A stretch of 64,000 nt of DNA from Emmonsiellopsis sp. PD_33 (Eukaryota > Ascomycota > Eurotiomycetes > Onygenales > Ajellomycetaceae), in NCBI GenBank assembly GCA_032988165.1, contig JANTQF010000016.1, positions 1 to 64,000 on the forward strand, given 5' to 3'. Below are positions 48,301 through 59,085 of this stretch, piece after piece (positions within the stretch are counted from its first letter, which is position 1; every line of letters starts with the position of its first letter). Both the position numbers and the translations under genes were made by a program. Under the pieces are notes generated by a model. That model was not told where the DNA came from. It saw nothing but the letters and a program-made list of their open reading frames with translations, and did no database searches.

Positions 48301-49260
48301 TGATGTTTCTGATGCTCTGATCCATGGGAGGAGGGAGAAGGGACAACGTGTGGCTGGGCGTGGAAACAAGCAGGTTGGGCCGTGTCCCAGCCACCGGCTA
48401 CTGCTCAGCCAATCAGAGTGCCGGGCGGGCAGAAACAGGGCCAATCGGGGACGGGGATTGGCCGGCGCTGCTTGGCCACGTGACGGAGGGCTGGTGTTTG
48501 CCCGCGCTAGGCCGGATTGGGGCGGGCCCGCCAGGACGAAGTTTAATGAAGGACATGCTGGAGGGAATTTAAGGGCTGTCATTATTATATTATTGTTGTT
48601 ATGATATGAACAGATGCAGGCCGGGAATCAACAGAGGCAGCGGAATGAATAGTTTGTAGTGAGCCTGTGAGGTCACCAGAGTAACCTTCGGAACAACCCC
48701 TGGCTAGACCCTGCCCAGCCAGTGGCAGCCCGGGTGGCTGGGCATCCTTGGGCGTCGATAGCCCGAGTCTCTAATCGTAAGATACCCAAAAACGGGCCTC
48801 GCTGTCTCACCAGCTGGCCGGTGGAACCTGAGGCGGGTTGGCGTGTTCGCAGGAGGTTGGGGACACCGGGGAGGCCGCGCAGCCTGTGATTTGCCCGCGA
48901 CACGGTGGCTGGCGGTTGAACTCCACAGATAACTACAAGACATGGATTCACCGGCGGGGCCATGATCCCTGGACCTCCCCCGAGGAGGCTGGCGCTGGGC
49001 CGGGCGGTTGCCGCAAGCGCCGTCGAGCCTGCTTTTAAGCCTCCCCTCCTCGCCTGCTTCTTCTTCTTCTTCTTCTTCTCTTGTTTACTTCTCACCTCCA
49101 TCCTCCTCACCACTTCACACACTCTTACACCATACCACACCGTATACTACACTGACACTGCACTGCATACATATCATATCCCCTACAGCTATCTCTGGCC
49201 AGTGCGACTCCCCCTCCCCTCTTTGTCGTTGCAGGTGGTGGCTGTCGTCCACAGCGCATC
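45353..49260. other. 3.9 kb gene-free region between adenylate cyclase and Crh glycosidase
   Basis: The two flanking genes point away from each other. Composition changes along it: GC-rich at 45.55-46.1 kb, AT-rich at 46.4-48.0 kb, GC-rich again at 48.35-49.05 kb. Frames up to about 170 codons exist (45567-46028, 48070-48582, 48673-49140), but they overlap on both strands, are Arg/Pro/Ser-rich and match no family I know. Long regulatory regions and leaders of the two genes are the simplest reading. A CTT microsatellite lies at about 49057-49079. Confidence 0.5.
48409..48520. promoter_or_regulatory. Cluster of CCAAT boxes plus an E-box
   Basis: Within 112 bp there are two CCAAT (48409-48413, 48441-48445), two inverted ATTGG (48457-48461, 48516-48520) and one CACGTGAC (48477-48484), followed by a GC-rich GGGGCGGGCCCG. 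CCAAT is bound by the Hap/NF-Y complex in fungi. The cluster looks like a core promoter or upstream activating region. It is about 740 bp before the Crh start, so it implies either a long leader or a separate transcript. Confidence 0.5.
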
Positions 49261-50727
49261 ATGAAGCTTTCTCTGGCCGCTGCAGCCCTGTCGCTGCTCT
49301 CTGGTTCGCGTCTGGCCGCTGCCCAGACTTGGACTGAGTGCAACCCTATGGAAAAAAGTATGTCGAAACTCAATCCCCCCCCTTAGGCTCGCTCCCTGCT
49401 AACTGCCACAGCTTGCCCTCCCAATCCTGCCCTGGGCGGAACTGCTAATTTCGAGTTCCATGAGGCCTCGGAGCGTTTCGATATCCTCGGAGGCCAGCCC
49501 TCCTACGGCAGTGATGGCGCTTCGTTGGCCGTGGCAAAGCAGGGTGATGCTCCCACTCTGATCTCCAAGTTCTATATCATGTTTGGCCATGTGGAGTATG
49601 TCATCAAGGCCGCCCCTGGAACCGGCATCGTCAGCAGCGCTGTCATGCAGTCCGACACCCTCGACGAAATCGACTGGGAATGGCTTGGAGGAGACAACGG
49701 ACGTGTGCAGACCAACTACTTTGGAAAGAACCAGCAAGGCACTTTCAACCGTGGAGCATTCCACGAAGACCCCGGCAACCATGATGGCTTCCACACCTAC
49801 ACCATCGACTGGACCAGCTCCCGCATCATCTGGCAAATCGATGGCAAAACCGTCCGCACCCTTACCGCTGCTGACGCTGGCGCTTCCTTCCCCCAGACCC
49901 CGATGCAGGTCAAGGCCGGAGTCTGGGCGGGCGGCGACCCCAACAACGAACCAGGCACCATCGGTGAGTTCTTTCGTGCATTACTGGCGAATACATCTTG
50001 CTAATACTGTTTCTAGAATGGGCTGGTGGCCGAACTGATTACAGCGCCGGTCCTTTCGTCATGGGGCTCAAATCTATTGCTGTGACTGACTATTCGACTG
50101 GCAAGGAGTACCAATATACTGATAAAAGCGGTAATTGGCAGTCTATCAAAGCCGTTGGTGGTGAGGTCCATGGCAGTGGAACCCCTGGTTCCGGTCCACA
50201 GGTAGAGTCTTCAATCCCCCCCGCCGAGGCAACCCGTCCCCCCGTTACCAAAGGTATATCATGGACTCCTCCAGCCTCCACCACACTCGACACTGTTGTG
50301 GCATCAATAACGAGTTATGCAGGGCTCCCCAGTGGCTGGATAGTCACCGACTCTGGGAGAGCCACGTCGCCGAGCACGGCTTCTGTGAGTGAGCAACACC
50401 CTTGTGATTTTTACTCTTCACTTTTTGCTTAGTGGGATTTGTACTAATACACTCGATACCTTGATTGTTCTGCAGGAAACATCCCACTCTACTTCACGAT
50501 CGTCGCCTTCATCTCCGGTCTCCTCTTCCGCTGGTGGCCCTGAATCGTCTTCTGATCCTCAGCCCACTATCTCACCAGGTGGATCAACCCTGGTTACCAC
50601 TACCGCCCCAACTGCGTCGCCCTCTGGCACCATCGCCCCGGGAACGGGTGCCGCCAACTCCAATTTCCCCCTCTCCTACGGGGTTGCTGCTGTTTGCGGC
50701 CTGATTGGCGTGGTGGTGGTGCTGTAA
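49261..50727 (+). CDS. GPI-anchored Crh-type transglycosylase (GH16)
   Basis: Four exons, 49261-49357, 49412-49963, 50017-50384 and 50476-50727, phase-matched; 422 residues. Crh enzymes cross-link chitin to beta-1,6- and beta-1,3-glucan in the cell wall. A signal peptide (MKLSLAAAALSLLSGSRLAAA) is followed by a Cys-containing start (TWTECNP, then TCPPNPALGG after intron 1). The GH16 catalytic motif DEIDWEWLGGD is near residue 117, holding nucleophile and acid/base glutamates. VQTNYFGKNQQG and HTYTIDWTSSRIIWQIDGK follow, as in Utr2/Crh1. The last ~160 residues are Ser/Thr/Pro-rich and end in a hydrophobic tail (YGVAAVCGLIGVVVVL) after a small-residue site, the pattern for GPI attachment. No chitin-binding CBM18 is seen between signal and catalytic domain. 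Confidence 0.93.
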
Positions 50728-51344
50728 AGCGCGTGTCAATATCTTGCAACGGCTGTGGGAACAGAATGACGATTTACGGCATTTACTACACGACGAGAAG
50801 ATTACTCAATCTATGATACGACGATTATGGATTTTCATGGGATGTTTTAAGGCGCTGGGTTGGCGGCTGGCTTTTACAGGGAGATTTCTCTTCAAACCTT
50901 GAATTAGTACTTTTTAATTAACATGTTCAGCATGGTCGGTTGGGTTTCATTTTCCACGGCAACAATATCTGCATTGACCGTTGGCTTTGACTCGACTGTT
51001 TGATTCTTCGTTATTTGTCTTAACATTGCATAGCATAGGGCAGGACATAGTGTTCTAGTATAGATAGACTCAATCGCAATTAGTCTCTTGTGAGGCTCTT
51101 TTGACTATTAATGCTACCAGAGATAAGTTGGAATCCTCTGGTTAATATTGGGTTTAATAATAGTACAAGCAGTTCATGCCGGAATAATTACTCTGTAGAG
51201 GAAGGGAGGTAATTAGAGGGGGGAAAATATGGATATGGGTGAATAATATTGAAAGGAGAGAAGAAGCTGAACAGAAAAGAAAAGATAAACCCTTTAGCTT
51301 GCATGGGGTTCCTTTCCTTCCACCTCCTCTTTATGAACTGACCT

Positions 51345-51362
51345 GTCAGTCAGTCAGTCAGT
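51345..51362. repeat. GTCA microsatellite
   Basis: About four tandem GTCA units directly visible, in the Crh 3' spacer. Confidence 0.8.
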
Positions 51363-51666
51363 GTCATCCTGGCAGCTCCAACTAGCTCAGCTAACTAAAC
51401 TTCCCATCCGCAACATACATAAAGCTACTAATAGAACTTGAAGCCACCTCTTCCCCTGCTGTATGGAATCCCTAATCATCAGCAGATATGATACTTTGCT
51501 CTGCACTGGTAGTGCTGTTCTGTCAGCTGGAGGTGTACATACATGCAATGCAGCCTGCATGCACCTGCACTGCCACAAGCCATGAACTTAGGTGTAATGC
51601 AATGCAATCCAATCCAGCTCCCATGACGGAGTCTGTCGTAGTATCATTTCGATTCACTCACCAGCC

Positions 51667-51686
51667 ACAATCACAATCACAATCAC
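51667..51686. repeat. ACAATC microsatellite
   Basis: Three tandem hexanucleotide units, followed by a degenerate copy and then a GCCTCG/GCCTCA repeat at about 51710-51726. Confidence 0.75.
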
Positions 51687-52117
51687 AGCCACATGTCCCC
51701 ACTCTTGGCCTCGGCCTCAGCCTCAGTCACGCATGCCAGCCATTACCCCTCCATATCCTATTCATCCTCCCCTTCTGACGAAAGTTTGTTCCCAGCCATT
51801 GCATCCCATCCATCCCAACTTAACCATGCCATGCCATGCCCACTCATCACACACACCACTGATAGATACTAACCTTGGAACCTGCACCACACTGGCTACT
51901 CTGATCCCAACAACTTGAACCCAAGCTAAAGTAAAAGTCAAAATATGGATTTTGCGTCCAATGGATGGTCCGGGCTTGAAAACACTGCCAAGAGAGGATA
52001 AGTAAGGATGGGGGTTTTGGGTGGGGATTGGGTAGGATAATAGGATGAAATGAATGGATGAATGTTGTGTATAAATATGAGTGTGGTGTTACTATGAAGT
52101 ATGGATAGATAGACAGA

Positions 52118-52146
52118 TGGATGGATGGATGGATGGATGGATGGAT
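52118..52146. repeat. GGAT microsatellite
   Basis: About seven tandem GGAT units, flanked by related ATAG/ACAG tetranucleotides. The same unit recurs at 11766-11784. Confidence 0.85.
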
Positions 52147-52402
52147 AGACAGAGTACTCATATCTAAATATGAAAGAATGGATATAGGTTTTATTACTTT
52201 TGAATCTTATGAAATGCCTATCAGGTTTAGGTTAAAGTTGAGATTTAGGTTGGGGGGCTGAACCTGATCCTGATCCTGGACTGAGGGGTAGGCAGTGTTT
52301 ACTAGTATTTACTTGGTTTTTAAACCACTATTTAACTTAATAACTTCATCTGGATGCATGGTGGGGTGATCGTTCGTCTGTCTGTTATTGATCTTCATGA
52401 AG

Positions 52403-52420
52403 TGAACTGACTGACTGACT
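52403..52420. repeat. TGAC microsatellite
   Basis: About four tandem ACTG/TGAC units. It is the reverse complement of the GTCA repeat at 51345-51362, so the two could pair as distant inverted copies. Confidence 0.7.
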
Positions 52421-52760
52421 GGCATTATGGCATAGCCCACCCTACTGCTACCAAGTTAACCCCTGTGGGCTGCGATCAAGGGCTAGAACTAATGCGTTTA
52501 TATGTATGTACATCCCTCAAGAGCCTGCCATCTTTTTTAGCTTGGAGGTTTAATTAAAAAATGAAAAGATCTAGATAAATAGCCAGCTAACCCCGCCACT
52601 CTGCACCTGTCCTGCGCTGTTGTGCTTGAGTAACGAGTTAAACAAGCCAACCAACCGACTATACAACTCCTATTCTTACACACTATCCCTATCCCTATCT
52701 CTATTGCCCCCCCTTTTGCTTTTTGTTTCGGGAAGAAAGAAGAGAAGAGATAAGGAAAAG

Positions 52761-54464
52761 ATGGATCCATCGCAACAACAGCAGCAGCATACGGCGCCGC
52801 CAGTGGGTATGTACCTATCGCTACTTTTCTACGTTTAGATCCCATCGATGGGATACTTTTACAGATGGATGTATGCATACTGCCCCTCTACACACACTTA
52901 CACACTTGAAACCTCCCCAGGCGGCCAACCCCAACCAGCCTACGGCTACCCGCCCTACGGCCAAGGCCAATACCAATCCCCCCCCGCCCCCGGCGCCCCT
53001 GGCCACCCCCCCCCCGCCCCCTCCCCCGCCGCGACTGGAGCGCCGGGCCAACCTCACCCTCCCCCCGCTGTCCCGGGTCAATATCAATACCCACCCGCCA
53101 CCGGCGCTCCTCCCGCTGCCTACCCCGCGGCAACTGGAGCGCCCGGTCAACCCCCCGCCCCTGCCCCAGGCCAATACCAATACCCTCCGCAGGGCTACTA
53201 CCCACCACCGCAGGGCCAATACCCGCCGCAGCAGGGATACAACCCCTACGCCCCCGCCCCCGTTCCCGGCCAGCAACCCCCCCAACCAGCCGGCGCAGTA
53301 CCAGTACCAGGCCAACCACCCGCGCCATATCCTCCCGGCGCCTACGGCGCCCCCCCACCAGCAGCACCCGGGTACCCCGCCGCCTACCCGCCCGCGGCAG
53401 GCTACCCAGGCTACCCCGCCTACCCCCCAGCTGCGCCCACCGCGCCCCTCCTAACCCCCTCCCCAGGCTACGACGAAACAACCCTCGCCACGGTCCCCGG
53501 CAACCTCAGCGAAGAAGCCAAAAAGCTCAAAAAGGCGCTAACCGGCTTCAACACCGACGAGGCAAGACTAATCAGCATCCTCACGCGGCTCAGCGCACCC
53601 GAGATGGCGCTGTTGCGAAAAACCTACCGCCACGAGATCGGCAAGAGCCTCGAAGAGGTGGTCGCCGACCGCGTCGCGCGCAACTTTGGCGAGGTGCTGT
53701 TGGCCCTGGTGCGCGGGCCGTTGATGAATGATGTCATCGTTGCCGGGCTGGCGTTGACGAATACGGGGGAGAGCGGGGGCGGGGAGGCGTGGCAGCTTAA
53801 TGATGCGCTTTTGGGACGGTCGAATGCCGACTTGCGCGCGATCAAGGGCGCGTTTAAGAGTAGGTATGGGGTTGAGTTGGGGACGAGGGTGGCGAGGAAT
53901 CCGCAGGTGACGGGCCCGTTGGGTAAGTTTTATCAGGCGGTGTTGAGGGCTGAGAGGCCTGAGGAGTATCTGCCTGTTGATATGGGGTTGGTGGAGGGGG
54001 ATGTGGGGAAGTTTTTGGCGGCGCCGAAGAGGATGGATGCGGGGCCGGCGGAGGATGAGCTGGCGGTGTTGTTGGGGACGAGGAGTGAGGCGCATTTGAG
54101 GGCGGTGGCGGTGGCGTGGGATGCGAGGCAGGGGAATGCTGGGGTGAGTTTTGAGAAGAAGGTGGCGGCTATTTGGGCGGCGGAGGGGAGGAAGAATATG
54201 AAGAGGGCGGCGTTGTGGGTGGTGCGCGGCGCGGTGGATAGGGGGGCGGCGGAGGCGAAGTTGTTGAGGAAGACGATGAAGGGGCTGGGGACGAGGGATA
54301 CGTTGTTGATTCGGCGGGTGGTCAGGGTGCATTGGGATCCGGCGAGGTGTGCGGCGGTGAAGGATGCGTATCAGCGGAGGTTTGGCGCGGGGTTGGTGGA
54401 GGAGATCAAGAAGGAGACCAGCGGGGACTATGAGAAGGCGTTGGTTGCGTGTTTGGTGAGATGA
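52761..54464 (+). CDS. Annexin with long P/Q/G/Y-rich N-terminal head
   Basis: Two exons, 52761-52806 and 52921-54464, phase-matched (G|GC); 529 residues. Annexins bind acidic membranes, usually with calcium. The first ~195 residues are low-complexity, with many PGQYQYPP/YPPQG-like units, as in animal annexins A7 and A11. Four annexin repeats follow: the first has LKKALTGFNTDEARLISIL, the second LLGRSNADLRAIKGAFKSRYG, the third LLGTRSEAHLRAVAVAWD, the fourth MKGLGTRDTLLIRRVVRVHW. Only the last has a canonical GxGT calcium loop; the first has GFNT. Calcium binding may therefore be weaker or limited to one repeat. Base usage changes inside the gene: C-rich to about 53.7 kb, then G-rich with few C. 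I could not identify which fungal annexin subgroup it belongs to. Confidence 0.93.
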
Positions 54465-55034
54465 TTTATTCTGCAGTAGTTATATGGCTTTTCTATTTTT
54501 TTTTTCCTTTCTTCTCTTTGGTTAGGTATCATTTATTATTCTATTTCGTTTTAGTTCTCTCATATCTAGTATTTACCCCTATCAATGTCCCCCCCCCCCC
54601 CCTTGACTGATAGCCTTGACTCTGAGTGTTACGGCATGAACTGGTTGTTCTGTTATTTTCTTTCCTTTCATTTAGCACCCTTGCTTTGTTCCTTAGTGAT
54701 GTAGTTTTTATTTACTGACATTATCTCATTTTCATTGCTCGTGTGCGTGTGCTGGAGAGATAGGTGATAGATACAGGTGATGTCTTCGAGGTTGACATGT
54801 AAGATATCAGCCCATCCGACTATTTGACCAACCGCCCCTCCATATAAGATATCTCCAGGAATACAGCAGCATCCGTCTCTTTCACAACAAGTGGACATCA
54901 ACAAACCAAAAAACCAAAGCAAAAGCAAAAGGGGAAATACCAAACATATACAACAGGGAATATATATAACCGCCTCTTCATCAATCATGAATACATCCCA
55001 AAAAAACCAACTCTATGATAGTACCCAACCCAAC
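54465..55034. other. Convergent spacer, annexin / P450
   Basis: 570 bp between converging genes. A run of 14 C lies at 54589-54602. The rest is AT-rich, with a short A-rich tract near 54.9 kb. No gene. Confidence 0.5.
54589..54602. repeat. Poly-C run (14)
   Basis: An uninterrupted run of 14 C in the annexin 3' flank, visible directly. Its length may be unreliable because such runs are prone to sequencing error. Confidence 0.8.
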
Positions 55035-56789
55035 TCACTTCCCCTCCGCCTTCACAAACACCATATTCAACTCCTGATCCGCACTCAACGTAACATCAAA
55101 CTTAAACACCGGATCAACCCCGACAGGCGGCGCCCCCACCCCCTGAATCTCACTATAATGCTGCAAAATCCTCGTAACCGTATACCCCATCTCGAGCATC
55201 GCAAACTGCTGCCCCAGACAGATCCTTGGCCCGCCATTGAACGGAATAAAATGCCACGGCCGCGGCTGCCAACCACTCACCCAGCGGTCGGGGATATACT
55301 TGGCCGGGTCGAAATAGGGGACAGTCCGCTTCTCGTCGCCCACGGGAGGCGGGTCGTACAGTTCCGGCCGTCGCTGCATGTACATGGTCGAGTAGGCGAT
55401 GCGGGTGTCGTTGGGGACGCCGATGGGGGAGCGGCCGTCCGGCCCGCCGCCGCGCGGCAGGGTGGTGTCCTTGACCGCGTGGCGGACGTTGAAGGGGACG
55501 ACGGGGTACAGACGCATGGCCTCGTTGAGCACGGCGGTGAGGTATTTCATCTCCTTGAGGTCTGCGTAGCTGGGTTTGCGGGTGCCGACGCGCTCGAGGA
55601 TCTCGGTGCGGAGTTTGCTGACGACGGTCGGGTTGCGGGAGAGCTCGAAGAGGCAGAAGGAGAGGGTTGCGGCGGTCGTGTCGCGGCCGGCGAGGAGGAT
55701 GGCGACGAGCTGGTCACGGATTACCTTGGGGTCGCGGGTGAAGCGGGCGAGAGCGTGCAGGAAGGTGTCTTGTTTTGCGAGGCGGGTTTCGAGTTCTTCG
55801 GGGGTCATGGAGAGGACTTCGTCGATGAATGGTTGCATGAAGTCGTCCATTTTTTTGAGGTTGGCGCGGAATTCGACGCGGGACATTAGGGGGCTTATGG
55901 GACTGATGCTTGTTAGTATTACCCCCTTTGTATATTGAAATGTGGCTGACTTACCCAGATCTGAACATTATCGCCTGGCGATGCAGGACATACTGGAATG
56001 ACTCTGCGAATATCGTCTTGGGATTGTCTAGACTGTCCACGCTGTGGCCGAGGAGGTAATCCGTCGCCGCATCAAGGGTGAACTGGAAGAAAAGCGGCTG
56101 CACGTCAACCACCTTGCTCTGGTTGGGATTCTTGCTGCCTCCCAACATGGGGATGAGCTTGTGGATATGCTTCTCGAAGATCTCGGTATCGACAATACGG
56201 TCTCTCGCAAACATGGGCCTGATCAGATGGCGCGACCGCGACCACAGTTCCCCATCCGTGGCAAAGATACTATCACCGAGGAATTCCTTCCATTCCTCGT
56301 GGAACTTGTGGCCTTTGCCGAAATCGGCAAATTGGCCCGTGAGCACCGCCTTGATGTTTTCCGGGTCGACGGTGAAGATCAGACGGAATTTGGAATTGCC
56401 GTTTACTTCGAGATTTGCGTTTTTGCCGGGGCCATGATACGGCCCAGCTTCTGCGAGGGATTTGTCCCAGAACTGGAGCTCTGCTTTGGCCCTGTTGGCC
56501 CTAGTGGCTTTGTAGATGAAGTCGAGGCCTGAGTTTCATTTTGTTAGTTATAATCCACTTATTGTAATATCCCACTCTTCTTCTCTCATTTGCTGAAAGA
56601 CCGGGGAAAAGGAGCATCACGCTTACCGATTGGCAGGTATATCTTGACACGAGGAGCATGAGCCCCGAGGCGCCTAACCCTGCGGTCGTAGTAGACGCCT
56701 GAGAGGAATGAGGTCAAGACGAAGAATCCGATGATACTGGCGACCGCCCGGAGAGGGGTCATGTTGGCGATGATTTCTTGAACGATCAT
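55035..56789 (-). CDS. Cytochrome P450, CYP52-like (alkane/fatty-acid hydroxylase type)
   Basis: Three exons, 56789-56627, 56528-55955 and 55902-55035, phase-matched; 534 residues. It starts with a membrane anchor (LRAVASIIGFFVLTSFLSGVYY, shortened here to its core: AVASIIGFFVLTSF, about residues 15-28). Family landmarks are the helix C region DGELWSRSRHLIRPMF, the I-helix oxygen motif LLAGRDTTAATLS, the K-helix NEAMRLYP (ExxR), the PERF-like FDPAKYIPDRWV, and the heme loop FNGGPRICLGQQFA with the cysteine ligand. The sequence pattern (ADFGKGHKFHEEWKEFLGDSIF; core GKGHKFHEEW) fits the CYP52 clan, which hydroxylates alkanes or fatty acids at the terminal carbon in the endoplasmic reticulum. 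The exact subfamily is not assigned. It has no biosynthetic neighbours, so a cluster role is unlikely. Confidence 0.9.
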
Positions 56790-59085
56790 TTTGGCGGTGT
56801 TTCTGTTTAATTACTGAATGCTGGATGTATGTACAGCCCCCGTTTCCGATGGAATAAGACAAGAATCGACGCAGCTTAAATTCCCCAGTTGGCGGAACGG
56901 AGAGATGAGACGAGGGGATCTCAAGAAGGCTCGGAGGTCGTGTCTGGCACCATGCCAGGGAGGGGTGTTTGTTGTCCCGAGTCGTAGATGTCGCCGGGGA
57001 CAAATTGCAACTCTAACTATGTGAAGAGGAAACCAAACATTGGAGGACTAAACCAGAAGAAAGGAAAAGCATTTTAATTAACTCGTCCGCCCGTGGGGAT
57101 AACATGGGGTGTTCGGCTCCCCACAGTCGGCTTCACAAGGAAATCAACTGCGGGCGAACTGGTTCCTCCGGCTTGGATAACTAACCTCGAGTTAGTTAGG
57201 TGTTTCGTCTCCGCTTCTAGGCAGGTTACAGTTCAAGAGGAAGATACACCTGTCGAATAATAATGACAAACTGGACAGGGAGCATTCGTCCAGTCCAGCC
57301 GTGCCTGGCAGCTCATCCACAGATTCCATGGACACTGTCGTCAGCCCCCGAGTCGAAGTCGAACCGAGCTGCCATATTCTCCACTGTGTCCTCATACCTC
57401 GCATCCGGCGTATTCGTGTTCGTACTGGCCCCGTATCCAGTTCTGCACAGACGCTGCATTATTTTGTGTTGTTTGAGGCTTGAGATTGACCGCGAAGGAT
57501 GAGAGATTTGCGGGGAGCGAAGGAATGCGGGATCCCGGCGACGCTAATAAATTACTCATAACATTCCTGTTCCCCGCAATCTTAAGTTAACATAACCTGA
57601 GGTTGCATAGATAGTCTTGCATATCTCTGGGTTCAGTTTTGTCTCCGGAACACTTATCCTCCGTTCATCCTTACTTACTATGGGGTCTCTGCGGCTATCC
57701 AAGTCGCCCCAATGGCCAAGCTATTTTCTCGCCTATTTCTGTCTCTCAGAACCGTCACAGGAAGATTTAGTCAAGAATTAACATCTCGTATGAACATCAA
57801 ATCCAACAAGAGCCTATTTTTTCTTTCACGGAACAAACTCTCAATCAGCAGCTTATTCATGACGCTTACAGGCTGCCAAATACTTATTTCAGATTACCTG
57901 GCCAGATCATGCAACCAATGGCGCTTCTACCGTTCCAATCCCTGCTTCATCGCATAACTGCTGCTTTTGGCGGGGCTTTTTTTTTTGGCTTTGGGCTGCC
58001 GAGGTAACAGTTGAAGATCATGGGGGGTGGTTGGGTTGGGTTGAGATCCAGCTCAAAGCGCTTGGTGTGTGCACAACACACCCGGGACGAGGAAGTTGGA
58101 ATTCATGTTCGTCAGGGGACAAGGGGGTGGTGGGTGGTGAAAAGGTTCGGACCGTTTGAAGAAGGGTTATTACTAAAAAGTTTAGATGCTGGCTATATAC
58201 ACTTGCTTTGGCCCTTGCAGATTAATTAATAATGAAGTGGGAATGGCCTTACTCTATGGAATGAAATGAAAGATTCCTGGATAATCAATCCTTAGGGCCA
58301 GACATATCTTTTTTTCTACTGGGAGGGATATGATTGGTACTATTCTGAACCCTATCTTGAATGGGTCAAGTGATAAAAGTACTGCATAGTTCATCATTTG
58401 TTTATGGATCAATAAATAATTATAGTTACCTTCCCAATTTATTCATTGTTTAGGTAGATTGAGAACATGGTTTGCATCTATAGATATATTAAAGCTACTT
58501 ACCGCTAGACGGAATATCTTCTATGAAACTTGAAGCCATCCATAACCACTAAATCCCACATAACCCTGCTCATATTAATTAATCAGCCCTCTCAATGACC
58601 CCATTGACTAAATGTGTTTGTTCCCCTGTTATTTCCTACAAGCCCCAAAGCCTACTTTTATGCCTTGGTGATATTTAAGGATTCTTTCCCTACCCCATCC
58701 GCCATCGCGTCCGTCCCGCCCCCCTTTTTTTTCCCCCTGAACCACTTGTGTTAATGGTATTAAGAGGCGTCTGGATACAGACGGGCGTAATAGTAGGCAC
58801 TGCTAGTAGTGATTTTCATGCAAGGCGAAATTTAGAAAGAAATAAAGGAGATTTCAAATTGCGTTTCCTATTCTTCCTTCCCTGTGCCACCACCATATTT
58901 ATCATGGAAACGAAACTACTGCAATGCACGAACGGATTTTCTCCTCTCTCTGAATTTCATACGTGCAAAAAGATAGAAGGACTACTTTCCTATCCCTAGG
59001 CAGAAAGCTTAACACAAAAGAATGCATGGAAAAAAAAAAAAAAATTGGCACTCTGCCCCTCCCCGGCACAAATAAACACACCCTC
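56790..59085. other. 2.3 kb gene-free spacer upstream of the P450
   Basis: It runs from the P450 start to the 3' end of the hexosaminidase, both on the minus strand. The first ~700 bp are the likely P450 promoter. 58.2-58.7 kb is strongly AT-rich. Poly-T/poly-A runs occur near 57980 and 59030. Short frames only, none recognisable. Confidence 0.5.

Larger units (their letters stand above)
50728..52760. other. 2.0 kb gene-free, microsatellite-rich spacer
   Basis: It lies between the Crh gene and the annexin and is T/A-rich with frequent short repeats, listed separately (51345, 51667, 52118, 52403). No convincing frame on either strand. It must include the Crh 3' end and the annexin promoter; the annexin leader (52.68-52.75 kb) is pyrimidine-rich and then purine-rich. 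Confidence 0.5.

Noticed and set aside
53568..54332. 254-codon minus-strand frame opposite the annexin
   Set aside because: Pro/Arg/His-rich shadow caused by the G-rich sense strand of the annexin.
54891..55889. 332-codon plus-strand frame opposite the P450
   Set aside because: Antisense shadow of GC-rich P450 exon 3, which has an intact heme loop and I-helix motif.
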